Source: Chthonomonas calidirosea (GTDB taxonomy: Bacteria; Armatimonadota; Fimbriimonadia; Fimbriimonadales; Fimbriimonadaceae). Taken from it: DNA of 64,000 nucleotides. The position numbers were made by a program, and so were the translations under genes. The notes beneath the pieces are model-generated. The model did no database searches. It worked only from the letters and a program-made list of their open reading frames with translations, and had not been told where the DNA came from. Each line of letters starts with the position of its first letter. Position 1 is the first letter of the stretch. The stretch covers positions 1-64,000 of the forward strand of contig CAMCWC010000014.1 in NCBI GenBank assembly GCA_945882415.1, written 5' to 3'. Shown here piece after piece: positions 51,697-60,596 of the stretch.

Positions 51697-53811
51697 ATGC
51701 TCAAGTACGACGTCATCAAATCTCTCGACGATTCCCATGTGATGGGAACCTACCAACGCCTCCCGGCCCTTTTTGTCCAGGGTGCCGGAGCCAAGCTGTG
51801 GGATAACCGAGGCAAGGAATATCTCGACCTGCTTTCCGGAATCGCGGTTTGCGCTCTAGGCCACTGCCACCCCGCCATCACCGCCGCGCTCGCTCGACAG
51901 TCGCAGCAGCTCATCCACGGCAGCAATTACTTGCTCACTGCCCCTCAGGCTCAGCTCGCCCAAAAGCTCTGCCAAATCAGCGGCATGGAGAAGGTCTTCT
52001 TCGGCGTTTGCGGCGCGACCGCCAACGAAGCCGCCCTGAAAATTGCCAAGAAGCACGGTCGCCGAAAGACCGGCGACGAGAGCTACGAAATCATCGCGCT
52101 GAACCGCAGTTTCCACGGCCGAACCATGGGTGCTCTTTCGGCAACCGGAAACTCCCGCTACCACGAGCCGTTCCTGCCGCTCGTTCCCGGCTTCCGCCAC
52201 ATCGAGCCAGATGATATCGACGCCCTGCGAGCCGCGTTCTCGGACAGCACCGCTGCCGTCATCCTCGAAACCGTCATGGGCGAGGGTGGAGTGCATGCGC
52301 TCTCGACGGAGTTCCTCGCCGAAGCTCGACGCCTCTGCGACGAGCACAACGCGTTTTTGATCCTGGACGAAGTCCAGTGCGGAATGGGCCGCACGGGCCG
52401 CTGGTTCGCGTTTCAGCACACCGATGTCGTTCCGGACATCCTCGTTCTCGCAAAGGGCCTCGGCGGCGGTATCCCGATCGGTGCCGCGCTGGCTCGCGGA
52501 CTCGCCGCGACGATGCTTGTTCCTGGCGATCATGGCAGCACCTTTGGCGGAAACCCGCTGGCTTGCGCGACCTCGCTTGCCGTCATCGACACGATCGAGC
52601 ACCAGGGCTTGCTTGAGCACACGGAACGGATTGGGAATCAACTCGCTTCGGGCCTAAAACAGCTCGACGGCGTCACAAAGGTCGAGGGCCTCGGACTCAT
52701 GCTCGGTGCCAAGCTCCGTACGCCCGTTGCAAAGGAGATCGTTGCCAAGTGCTTTGAGAACGGCCTGATCATCAACGCCACCGACCTCAGCACGCTCCGC
52801 CTCGTTCCGCCGCTCATCCTCACCGACGAGGAAGCGCGCCGTGCGCTGGACATCATCGCCGACGCGATGGAAACCGCGCGCCCCGTCCTTACACCGCTCG
52901 CCGTTCGAACCGAATCCAAGCCAGCGTTCCACGATGTCCTTTCCATCGACGACCTGACGAACGATCAGCTAGAAGAGGTCCTGTCCCTCGCCGCAGCGCA
53001 GAAGCACCGCCGCAAAGTGGCTCCGGCACCGATTCAACGCGTCGAGAACCGAACCGTCGCCATGGTCTTCGAAAAGCCCAGCTTGCGAACCCGCGTCAGT
53101 TTCGAGAGCGCCGTTTCCGAGCTTGGCGGGCACCCCGTCTATCTCAGCCGAAACGACATTGGCATGGGATCTCGCGAGTCGGTCAAGGACGTCGCGAGCA
53201 ACCTCTCGCAGTGGTGCTCGCTCATCATCGCCCGCCTCTACTGGCACCGCCAGTTGGTCGAGCTATCGGATGTTTCGGACGTTCCGGTCGTGAACGCTCT
53301 CACCGAGTGGGAGCACCCTTGCCAAGCCCTCGCCGACATGCAGACCGTGCGCGAAAGCTTCGGCGACGAGCGAGTAAAGATCACCTATGTCGGAGACGGG
53401 AACAACGTCGCCCGGTCGCTTGCCAAGCTGGCCACCCGACTCGGATATCCGTTCACCGTCGCCGGCCCCGCAAACTTCCAACTTGAGCCGATGGAAGGCC
53501 TGACCCAGACCGCCAACATCGAAGAAGGCGTGAAAGACGCCAGCGTGATCTACACGGATGTCTGGATCTCGATGGGCGACGAGCACGAGCAGGAGCACCG
53601 CATGAAGGTCTTTGCGGCCTACCAGGTCAACGAGGACGTTATGGAAATGGCGAACTCGGAAGCGATCTTCCTGCACTGTCTCCCTGCGCGCCGAGGCTAC
53701 GAGGTGACCGACGGTGTCATCGACGGCCACCAAAGCCGAGTCGTCCCCCAAGCCGAAAACCGCTTCCACGCCCAGAAGGCCCTCCTGGCCAAAATGATGG
53801 GCCTCGCTTAG
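51697..53811 (+). CDS. Fused acetylornithine aminotransferase (ArgD) - ornithine carbamoyltransferase (ArgF)
   Basis: One 704-residue reading frame holds two arginine enzymes. Residues about 1-398 are a PLP class III transaminase (GIAVCALGHCHPA, FHGRTMGALSATGN, LDEVQCGMGRTG, LAKGLGGG with PLP lysine K253, STFGGNPLACA). Residues about 405-704 are ornithine carbamoyltransferase, with SLRTR at 462-466 (carbamoyl-phosphate binding), HPCQ at 540-543 and HCLP at 660-663. All catalytic motifs are kept and the linker is short, so both domains should work. The two reactions are linked by ornithine, which ArgJ makes from the ArgD product. argC and argJ lie 4-5 kb downstream; argB is not in the window. 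Confidence 0.93.
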   Translation: MLKYDVIKSLDDSHVMGTYQRLPALFVQGAGAKLWDNRGKEYLDLLSGIAVCALGHCHPAITAALARQSQQLIHGSNYLLTAPQAQLAQKLCQISGMEKVFFGVCGATANEAALKIAKKHGRRKTGDESYEIIALNRSFHGRTMGALSATGNSRYHEPFLPLVPGFRHIEPDDIDALRAAFSDSTAAVILETVMGEGGVHALSTEFLAEARRLCDEHNAFLILDEVQCGMGRTGRWFAFQHTDVVPDILVLAKGLGGGIPIGAALARGLAATMLVPGDHGSTFGGNPLACATSLAVIDTIEHQGLLEHTERIGNQLASGLKQLDGVTKVEGLGLMLGAKLRTPVAKEIVAKCFENGLIINATDLSTLRLVPPLILTDEEARRALDIIADAMETARPVLTPLAVRTESKPAFHDVLSIDDLTNDQLEEVLSLAAAQKHRRKVAPAPIQRVENRTVAMVFEKPSLRTRVSFESAVSELGGHPVYLSRNDIGMGSRESVKDVASNLSQWCSLIIARLYWHRQLVELSDVSDVPVVNALTEWEHPCQALADMQTVRESFGDERVKITYVGDGNNVARSLAKLATRLGYPFTVAGPANFQLEPMEGLTQTANIEEGVKDASVIYTDVWISMGDEHEQEHRMKVFAAYQVNEDVMEMANSEAIFLHCLPARRGYEVTDGVIDGHQSRVVPQAENRFHAQKALLAKMMGLA

Positions 53812-55130
53812 CGAACCGAAGCGGTGTAAGGCAAGCTCACCGTGAGCTGGTCCGGGTCGTTACTGGTAACGGTAACCGTCCCGGACTTTGTTCCGGCACT
53901 CGTCGCCGTGTAAGAAATCTGATACCGAATCGGCTTGCCCCGAGCGAATAGGATTCGGCGTCCGCCATCCCGTACGACTCCTGAAGGCACCGTCACGTTG
54001 TGGGTTAGCGCCGCGATGCCGTTTGGACCCCACAGTACGCGATCGCCGTCATCATAAACGTCTAGCGGAACCGAGACGGTTTCGCCGACCACCATCTTTC
54101 CAAAGTCGATGCTGGTCTCGGAGAGACGCATCTTCGCGGGAGCCTTGATGTCGAGAAAAACCGGAAGGTGGCCGTTTGCCGGCGTGGCATCCACGAGCGC
54201 CTGAGCGATCACGCTTCCAACCATCGAGTTACCAGTGATTGTCATCGGCACGTTGTAGCTCGACCCATCGTTGCCCCAGCATCGGTACGAGTGGTTCGGG
54301 TCATTCCACGTGGTCGTGCTGTAAACGAGGTTCTGGACGCCAATGTAATCCATTCCCACGCCGTCCACGAGGTCGGGCGAAAGCAGAATCTGGTCGTACC
54401 GGCTGTCCATCTGCCCTACCGGATCTTGCGTGTGGATAAAGCGGAACGAATTGTTATTGTCCCAACTCCCGGGGGACGCAATCGGGTCAATGAACGGACC
54501 AAAGCTGTTCACGGAGCGAGTCAATGTTTGATAAGCCGACTGCGACGCATTCTGGATGTTGAGATCGCCCGCAACCATTCGTGATCTCTCCGGCGGTAGT
54601 CCACCAGCATTAGAAATGATGTTGTTGACTTCAAGTAGCCGCCGACTAAGATCCGTGGACCCGGTTCCAGATTTTAAGTGAACGCTGTAAGCCGAGATCG
54701 TCGCCCGCTCGCTGCTGTATCCCTTAAGCCGAAAGTCGTAGCGCATCGTGTTGCGCGGCTGACCACTCGTGCCAGACGACCCAGCCGCCGCGATGACTTG
54801 CCCCAGGAAAGTGACCTTCGAGGTTCGATAAAAGAAAGCACTGTCCGTATCTGGACCGTCGATAAAAGTTGCCGCTGCCCAGTCGCCCGGGCTGCCCGGT
54901 GCCGTGTTTAGAATCGAAAGGAACGCCGTGACACCGGCCTGCGAGAGAAATTCTTGACCGATGAAAACGTCTGGCGCGAACTTTCGCCCCTGAAACTCGC
55001 CATAAATCGAGGTCTGGAACGCGGACACCCGCCCGCTTGAATAGTTGGTAACGTTCCAAGTTCCAACGCGCAATTGCGCCGCGGAAACTGTCGACAAACA
55101 AACACAAAGTGCAACGGTTTGGAATTTCAT
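53808..55130 (-). CDS. Secreted endonuclease/exonuclease/phosphatase-like protein
   Basis: The 440-residue product has a signal peptide (VALCVCLSTVSAAQ) and an EEP-superfamily fold: RVGTWNVTNYS, the metal glutamate in FIGQEFL, YSVHLKS, GDLNIQN and DSRYDQILLS. The last motif, usually SDHxPV, reads NGHLPV, so the histidine is present but the acidic partner is glycine. From about residue 345 a beta-sandwich domain follows (SETSIDFGKMVVGETVSVPL) of the choice-of-anchor/ASH-like type, ending VTSNDPDQLTVSLPY. Its stop overlaps the fused arg gene stop by four bases. Confidence 0.78.
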   Translation of the reverse strand: MKFQTVALCVCLSTVSAAQLRVGTWNVTNYSSGRVSAFQTSIYGEFQGRKFAPDVFIGQEFLSQAGVTAFLSILNTAPGSPGDWAAATFIDGPDTDSAFFYRTSKVTFLGQVIAAAGSSGTSGQPRNTMRYDFRLKGYSSERATISAYSVHLKSGTGSTDLSRRLLEVNNIISNAGGLPPERSRMVAGDLNIQNASQSAYQTLTRSVNSFGPFIDPIASPGSWDNNNSFRFIHTQDPVGQMDSRYDQILLSPDLVDGVGMDYIGVQNLVYSTTTWNDPNHSYRCWGNDGSSYNVPMTITGNSMVGSVIAQALVDATPANGHLPVFLDIKAPAKMRLSETSIDFGKMVVGETVSVPLDVYDDGDRVLWGPNGIAALTHNVTVPSGVVRDGGRRILFARGKPIRYQISYTATSAGTKSGTVTVTSNDPDQLTVSLPYTASVR

Positions 55131-55237
55131 CTTAAACCGTGTATTATGGTAACTCAGGAGGGGGCCTTTAGGTGGACACGTATCTGTGTGACGAAGTCAA
55201 TCGGAACATGTCTAGCACACTAAGGTGTCAAACAAAC

Positions 55238-56041
55238 ATGAGAACGCCACTGCTTGCCTTCGGGCTAATCCTCTGTAGCGTTCCATCGCTCGCTCATTCG
55301 CAAGATCAAATCGTGATCGTGAATGAAGACACCGTTAAGTCGGCTTTCCAGGGCTTCCGAGACTATCCTCAACTGCACCTTCGTATGTCCGGCCAAATGA
55401 ACCGCGGTCCGGAAATCAGCGCCTTTACTGCCGATATCTACTGGCAGAAAGTCGTGGTCGATGGTCGCACCATCGTCAAAGTAGAAGTACTCGAGCAAGC
55501 TCAGCAGCCAAACGGTTCCTTCCGCGTTGTAAACCGAATTTACGGAGACGGCGTCAATATCTACCGATTTGACCCCTTGAGTCGCGAAATTTCCGCAAAG
55601 CAGTACGGATCAATCTCGGGAAATCAGCCACAAAAATACGTTGCCAATGTCCTAGACCTGGTCAACTCCACCCCGCTCGGACACGTTTCCTTCGGCGCGC
55701 GGATGATGCAAGACATTCAAGGCGGAGATGCCGCGACCTATAGCGGCTGGCTCCCTGGCAACGAACGACTCTCAAACGAATACATGCTGAGCTTTTCGCT
55801 CGGCGTGCCAAAGTCTCGCGAGCTCCAGTTCCGATTCAATCCGAACACTCAGGCCCTGATTGACATCCGGTATCAAGAAACTCGTAACCTCGGAACGATC
55901 ATTCGAGGCATCACCTGGGGGCTCACGGTTGACAACGATTTCGTTTCGTACGTGCCGTTCCGCCCGTGGCCAAACAACACCGTTGCCGGTTGGAAAACCG
56001 TGCCCTGGTCAACCGTTCGACAAGTCCGCGACGGATCGTAA
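55238..56041 (+). CDS. Secreted protein of unknown function
   Basis: From ATG 55238 the 267-residue product has a clear signal peptide (LLAFGLILCSVPSLAHSQ). The mature protein is beta-rich with many aromatic residues and a repeated pattern resembling LolA/outer-membrane lipoprotein carriers (EISAFTADIYWQKVVVDGRTIVKVEV, GDGVNIYRFDP), but I cannot assign it firmly. Upstream frames to 55172 look non-coding. Its last 33 bases overlap the convergent unknown gene. Confidence 0.65.
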   Translation: MRTPLLAFGLILCSVPSLAHSQDQIVIVNEDTVKSAFQGFRDYPQLHLRMSGQMNRGPEISAFTADIYWQKVVVDGRTIVKVEVLEQAQQPNGSFRVVNRIYGDGVNIYRFDPLSREISAKQYGSISGNQPQKYVANVLDLVNSTPLGHVSFGARMMQDIQGGDAATYSGWLPGNERLSNEYMLSFSLGVPKSRELQFRFNPNTQALIDIRYQETRNLGTIIRGITWGLTVDNDFVSYVPFRPWPNNTVAGWKTVPWSTVRQVRDGS

Positions 56042-56440
56042 TCGCTTAAGGCGATTCTCAAACTCTTCCCACACGTCTTCGGTCGGCGGCCCGACCACGA
56101 GCATTTCAATGGTCGTGCCGTTTCCGAGAACGGCAAAGCTGCGCTCCGGCCGGTCCGGCTGAATCAAGTTTCGCCAATCGGCGACTGGCGCCGATACCGT
56201 GGTCCGCGCGAAAACCGAAGGTGGGAGCACGGTGTCCAGCGGTTGAGAAGAATCCAAGAAGAATCGAATGTTGGGTTGATAGCCAGCATCCTCAAAGAGC
56301 CGAAGCCACACCCCGAGCTCAGAAATGCATCGAAGGTCAAATCCGCCGAGCCAGGCGCTACGCGAAATGTCGTCCGGAATCAAGGCAGGACGGGGAATAT
56401 CGTGGACAACTATCGGCTCGTACGCGTCTCGCCAGCGCAC
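56009..56440 (-). CDS. Unknown protein downstream of tlpA-like gene
   Basis: A 143-residue protein without signal peptide or recognisable motif. It contains several tryptophans and prolines (MRWRDAYEPIVVHDIPRP, WLGGFDLRCISELGVWLRLFEDAGY) and a late acidic helix EDVWEEFENRLKRL. The GTG start touches the tlpA-like stop (TAGTG), which supports translation as the second gene of that pair. Confidence 0.55.
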   Translation of the reverse strand: MRWRDAYEPIVVHDIPRPALIPDDISRSAWLGGFDLRCISELGVWLRLFEDAGYQPNIRFFLDSSQPLDTVLPPSVFARTTVSAPVADWRNLIQPDRPERSFAVLGNGTTIEMLVVGPPTEDVWEEFENRLKRLRSVADLSNG

Positions 56441-56943
56441 TAGAGCGCGGACTCGACCATCTTTTGCAGCTCGTTCGGCGAAAAGCCCATGACGCTGCCA
56501 ACGATGTTTCCATCTCGGTTCACAACAAAAGTCGTCGGGAGCGCGCTGACTTTGTATGCGCTGTACGCGGTTCGGAACGAGTCTCGGTAGAAACCAAAAC
56601 GGTAGTTGTTGTTCCGAATAAATTCGTTGATCTTGCCCTCGTCCTCATCCGAGATCGCGACGATTTCAAACCCCTTATCTTTGTACTTCTCGTACATTTC
56701 CTGCATGTGAGGGAAGGACTGGCGGCACGGCCCGCACCACGTCGCCCAAAAGTCTACGATCACGACCTTGCCCTTGAGGCTGCTAAGGGTCTTCGGTTTA
56801 CCGTTGATCGCAAGTGAATCCACCTCGAAGTCAGGTGCGATCGCTCCGGCCGAAATGCCTTCCTCGGCACACCCGGCTAAGAGCGATGCACCGAGGAAAA
56901 AGGCAGCGAACTGCACTCCGCGTGAGATTCTGATGTTCTTCAT
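56440..56943 (-). CDS. TlpA/ResA-like lipoprotein thiol-disulfide oxidoreductase
   Basis: A 167-residue membrane-anchored thioredoxin. The signal ends in ASLLAGC (lipobox cysteine near 25). The thioredoxin fold carries VVIVDFWATWCGPCRQSFP with the CGPC active site near residues 70-73, and the cis-proline segment ALPTTFVVNRDG. Such proteins reduce periplasmic disulfides, often for cytochrome c maturation or metal delivery. The next leftward gene overlaps its stop; the cysteine-rich protein gene lies upstream on the same strand. Confidence 0.9.
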   Translation of the reverse strand: MKNIRISRGVQFAAFFLGASLLAGCAEEGISAGAIAPDFEVDSLAINGKPKTLSSLKGKVVIVDFWATWCGPCRQSFPHMQEMYEKYKDKGFEIVAISDEDEGKINEFIRNNNYRFGFYRDSFRTAYSAYKVSALPTTFVVNRDGNIVGSVMGFSPNELQKMVESAL

Positions 56944-56988
56944 GGAAAGACTCCTCCAACCGAGTTAGTTGGCGGAAGCACCTGCTGG

Positions 56989-57351
56989 TTAGAGACTCTT
57001 AACGGAAAGACGAGGCTGGACTGGACCAACTTTCGCGCCCTTGGCGATCAATGCGGCGCGGCCCGAACCGGCCATTTCCTGGCAGCCAAAGAACTTGTAG
57101 CCTTCGCCTGCGACAAAGACCTTGAATTTGGCCTGGGTGCCCATTGCCATGCAGCACTTGCTCTCCGCCTTTGCAACTGGCACGGCCTTGGCCATGCAGC
57201 AAGCCTGTTTACCTTCGGCCTTCTCGGTCATTTCCTGAGCCATGGCCAAGAACTCGGCGTCTGGGTTCTTTGCCTTCTGGCAGCAAGCCTTATCATCGGC
57301 CATCGCCGCGGCGGCGAGGGAAACGAGAACGATACCGGCGAACATCTTCAT
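56989..57351 (-). CDS. Secreted cysteine-rich protein with CC pairs
   Basis: Starting at ATG 57351, a 120-residue protein with a signal peptide (MFAGIVLVSLAAAAMA). The mature part has three CC pairs (KACCQKA, QACCMAKA, SKCCMAMG) separated by charged spacers and a final domain-like segment FKVFVAGEGYKFFGCQEMAG. The vicinal cysteines suggest metal or thiol chemistry, and the neighbouring TlpA-like thioredoxin supports a redox link. The name of the family is unknown to me. Only 28 bases separate it from the divergent argC. Confidence 0.7.
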   Translation of the reverse strand: MKMFAGIVLVSLAAAAMADDKACCQKAKNPDAEFLAMAQEMTEKAEGKQACCMAKAVPVAKAESKCCMAMGTQAKFKVFVAGEGYKFFGCQEMAGSGRAALIAKGAKVGPVQPRLSVKSL

Positions 57352-57379
57352 AACATCGTTATTGTGACACGATGATGGA

Positions 57380-58384
57380 ATGATGCCCACCAAAATTCGC
57401 ATCGGGATTGTCGGCGCAACCGGATATACCGGCGCGGAGCTCGTGCGGCTGCTCAGTAGCCATCCGAACGTGGAGATCGCGGTGGTCACTTCTGGCCGAC
57501 ATGCCGGCGAGCTACTCTCCGCCCACTGTCCCTGGCTCGATTCCGAGCTTGTCCTTTCAAGTTTCGATCCGGCCAACCTCGACGTCGATACGGTTTTCCT
57601 CTGCCAAGAAAGTGGTTTCGCCCTCCACCACGCGGCCGAGTTGGCGCAGCGAATGCGCGTGATCGACCTATCTGCCGACTTCCGATTGAAAGATGCCGAT
57701 GCCTTCCGCGCCGCATACGGCCTTGAACCGGCCACGCTTCCGGAAGGAATTCGTACGGTTTACGGATTGCCCGAGATCACCGATCATGCCCGCATCCGCG
57801 AAGCGCACATCATCGCGAACGCGGGTTGCCATGTCGCGGCAAGCACCCTTGCGCTTAACCCATTCGCCAAAGCCGGTCTGGTCAGCGGCACACCGGTCAT
57901 CGACACCAAAACGGGTGTCTCTGGAGCAGGAAGGTCACGGGCTGAAACTGCCTATCTCTTCTCCGAACTTGACGGCTCCGTCTCCGCTTATAAGATCACG
58001 GGTCACCGGCACATTCCCGAAATTGAACAGAACATCGGTATCGCTGTTCGATTCACCCCGCATCTTGTCCCCGTGCCCCGCGGCCTCCACGCCACGATCC
58101 AATTCCCATCCACCTGCACTGATCCGATTTCGATTTTGGAACTTGCTTACGAAAACGAACCGTTCGTCCGGGTGGTTCACACCCCGCCCCAGACCAAGCA
58201 TGTCCTCGGCTCTAACCGGTGCGACGTCTACGCAACCCACGATCCCCACACTGGTTTTGTCATCGCGATTGCTGTTCTTGACAACCTGGTCAAGGGCGCC
58301 AGCGGCAATGCGATCCAGAACCTCAATCTCGCCTTTGGGCTTCCTGAAACCGCCGGATTGCCGATCCACGGACTATGGCCGTAA
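57380..58384 (+). CDS. argC: N-acetyl-gamma-glutamyl-phosphate reductase
   Basis: ArgC reduces acetylglutamyl phosphate to the semialdehyde with NADPH, the substrate of the ArgD half of the fusion. It has the dinucleotide motif GIVGATGYTGAELVRLL, the DLSADFRL strand, the active-site cysteine in ANAGCHVAAS and GHRHIPEIEQ with the catalytic histidine. Around the cysteine the usual NPGCYPT is changed to NAGCHVA. The length of 334 residues is normal. Two ATGs, at 57380 and 57383, are both possible starts. argJ follows 35 bases downstream. Confidence 0.94.
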   Translation: MMPTKIRIGIVGATGYTGAELVRLLSSHPNVEIAVVTSGRHAGELLSAHCPWLDSELVLSSFDPANLDVDTVFLCQESGFALHHAAELAQRMRVIDLSADFRLKDADAFRAAYGLEPATLPEGIRTVYGLPEITDHARIREAHIIANAGCHVAASTLALNPFAKAGLVSGTPVIDTKTGVSGAGRSRAETAYLFSELDGSVSAYKITGHRHIPEIEQNIGIAVRFTPHLVPVPRGLHATIQFPSTCTDPISILELAYENEPFVRVVHTPPQTKHVLGSNRCDVYATHDPHTGFVIAIAVLDNLVKGASGNAIQNLNLAFGLPETAGLPIHGLWP

Positions 58385-58419
58385 AGATCGCCGCGAAATT
58401 GCGGTAGCTTCCTAAGCTC

Positions 58420-59574
58420 ATGAGTTTGCTAACGGGACCGAAGGGATTTCAATTTGCGGGGGTGCGTTGCGGGTTAAAGAACAAGCGGAACGACCTCGGC
58501 TTGTTGGTGTCCGATGTTCCCGCCCGAGCAGCCGGAGTCTTCACCCAGAACGTCGTCCGCGCTGCATGCGTGGACCATTCTCGCGCCGTACTCAGCACGG
58601 GCACGCTCCGTGCCCTCGTGGTCAATAGCGGTAACGCCAACTGCTGCACCGGTGAGCAAGGGGCGCGTGACACCGCCCGAATGGCCCAATTGGCCGTTGC
58701 TGCGCTGAACTTAGAAGATCAGCCCGTCGCCGTCGCCTCTACCGGAGTCATCGGCCAGCTTCTCGATATGGCCAAAGTCGAGCGTGGTGTGTTCAGCGCT
58801 GCCTCCCAACTCGGCGCGGACGTCCGCCCGTTCATGGACGCCATTCTCACGACCGACTTGGTCGAAAAGCACGCCTCGGCGACCATCGGCGGAGCCCAAA
58901 TCCTCGGCGTCGCCAAAGGCTCCGGCATGATTGCGCCAAACATGGCGACCATGCTCGCCTTTGTCGTCACGGACGCCGCCATTGGTGACTATGACCTCCA
59001 AGGCATGTGGAAGCGCGTCATGGACCGCTCCTTCAACCGCGTCACCGTCGACAGCGACACCAGCACCAACGACATGGCGCTGCTGCTAGCCAACGGACTC
59101 TCGGGCGAAACGCCATCCGAAGCGGAGTTCGAACGAGCCTTGCTCGAAGTCGCCGACTCCCTCTCTCGCCAAATCGCGCGCGACGGTGAAGGTGCGACCA
59201 AGCTCCTCGAGATTCAGGTCACCGGTTCCGCAAACCCCCGACGGATTGCCGAAAGCATCGCGAACTCGCCGCTGGTCAAAACTGCGATGTTCGGGTGCGA
59301 TCCTAACTGGGGCCGCATCCTTATGGCCGCCGGAAAAGCAGAAATTCCGTTTGAAATGGACGGCATCGTCCTGACGCTCAAATCGAACGGCGAAGACCAT
59401 GTGCTCTTCGAAGCGGGATCACCTGCGCCCTTTGATCCCAAGAAGGTCTCGAGCGGCCTCAAGTCCGACCACGTGATCGTTGATCTCTACTTGGGACCCG
59501 GCGAGTCCGAGACCGTCTACACCTGCGACTTTGGCTACGGCTATGTTCGCATTAACGCCGAATATCACACCTAA
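58420..59574 (+). CDS. argJ: Glutamate N-acetyltransferase / ornithine acetyltransferase
   Basis: ArgJ recycles the acetyl group from acetylornithine to glutamate, closing the cyclic arginine pathway. The 384-residue precursor has VVNSGNANCCTGEQG with the oxyanion region, KGSGMIAPNMATMLAFVVTDA where the A-T bond of MATML is the self-cleavage site and the threonine the nucleophile, and SDTSTNDMALLLANG. It ends YGYVRINAEYHT. It is directly behind argC on the same strand. Confidence 0.95.
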   Translation: MSLLTGPKGFQFAGVRCGLKNKRNDLGLLVSDVPARAAGVFTQNVVRAACVDHSRAVLSTGTLRALVVNSGNANCCTGEQGARDTARMAQLAVAALNLEDQPVAVASTGVIGQLLDMAKVERGVFSAASQLGADVRPFMDAILTTDLVEKHASATIGGAQILGVAKGSGMIAPNMATMLAFVVTDAAIGDYDLQGMWKRVMDRSFNRVTVDSDTSTNDMALLLANGLSGETPSEAEFERALLEVADSLSRQIARDGEGATKLLEIQVTGSANPRRIAESIANSPLVKTAMFGCDPNWGRILMAAGKAEIPFEMDGIVLTLKSNGEDHVLFEAGSPAPFDPKKVSSGLKSDHVIVDLYLGPGESETVYTCDFGYGYVRINAEYHT

Positions 59575-59575
59575 G

Positions 59576-60508
59576 ATGCCGAACCACTACGTTTGCCCAA
59601 AGCTCGATGTGCCGTTCAGCATCAACGGCCGGCTCGACCATCCGGCGTGGATGAATGCACCTTGGACGGAGGACTTTGTCGACATCCTCGGCCCAGAAGC
59701 GAAGAAGCCTCGTTTCCGAACCCGCGCGAAAATGCTCTGGGATTCGCAGTACCTGTACGTCGGGGCGGAACTCGAAGAACCGCACGTGTGGGGCACCCTC
59801 ACCGAGCACGATTCGGTCATCTTTCAGGACAACGATTTCGAGATTTTCCTCGACCCCGACGGCGATAACCATCTCTACGCCGAGTTCGAAATGAACGCCC
59901 TGAACACGACGTGGGACCTCCTTCTCGTGAAGCCGTACCGCGATGGCGGTCCGCCGGTGGATGGATTTGAGCTCGCCGGACTTCGATCGGCTGTCCACAT
60001 TCGCGGCACTCTCAACGATCCACGTGACACCGATGAGGGCTGGACCTTAGAGGTGGCCATTCCCTTCGCCGCGCTCAAACAGATCGCCGGAACAACTTGC
60101 CCTCCAAAGCCCGGAGACGTCTGGCGCATCAACTTCTCCCGCGTCCAATGGATCACCGACATCATCGAAGGCAGGTACGTGAAGCGTCCCGGTTTGCCCG
60201 AAGACAACTGGGTCTGGTCCCCGCAGGGCGTGGTCGATATGCACCAGCCAGAGCATTGGGGACTTCTACAATTCTCGGACGGAACACCCCTGCCAACACC
60301 AACTTTAGAGCCCGAGCGAGCAAAGCTGATGGCGGTATATCACGCTCAACATCGATTCCGTTCGAAGTCTGGACGTTGGGCCAGCGAGCTATCCCAACTC
60401 GGCTTGGAAACCGGGGACATCCGTATTGAGGCAACCGGCTACCAATGGAGCGCACAACTCGGCGACTGGATGATTGACCATGAATCGCGTTTGCGCAGGT
60501 TCAAATAA
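59576..60508 (+). CDS. Carbohydrate-binding family 9-like protein
   Basis: Starts with ATG 59576, one base after the argJ stop codon. The 310-residue product has the CBM9-like (DOMON-related) beta-sandwich: FSINGRLDHPAWMNAPW, LWDSQYLYVGAELEEPHVWG, DNDFEIFLDPDGDNHLYAEFEMNA and EVAIPFAALK, with WRINFSRVQW near residue 180. It has no signal peptide at this start. Such domains bind xylan or cello-oligosaccharide ends in secreted enzymes, but stand-alone proteins of this size are common in Planctomycetes and Armatimonadota with unknown roles. Confidence 0.85.
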   Translation: MPNHYVCPKLDVPFSINGRLDHPAWMNAPWTEDFVDILGPEAKKPRFRTRAKMLWDSQYLYVGAELEEPHVWGTLTEHDSVIFQDNDFEIFLDPDGDNHLYAEFEMNALNTTWDLLLVKPYRDGGPPVDGFELAGLRSAVHIRGTLNDPRDTDEGWTLEVAIPFAALKQIAGTTCPPKPGDVWRINFSRVQWITDIIEGRYVKRPGLPEDNWVWSPQGVVDMHQPEHWGLLQFSDGTPLPTPTLEPERAKLMAVYHAQHRFRSKSGRWASELSQLGLETGDIRIEATGYQWSAQLGDWMIDHESRLRRFK

Positions 60509-60596
60509 GCCGTTCGTTGCGGAAATAATTGCATCATCTCCCGCAAATCTGCATAGCATATACATTAATCTTAGGCGTCGGCGTAAAGTAGGACAA

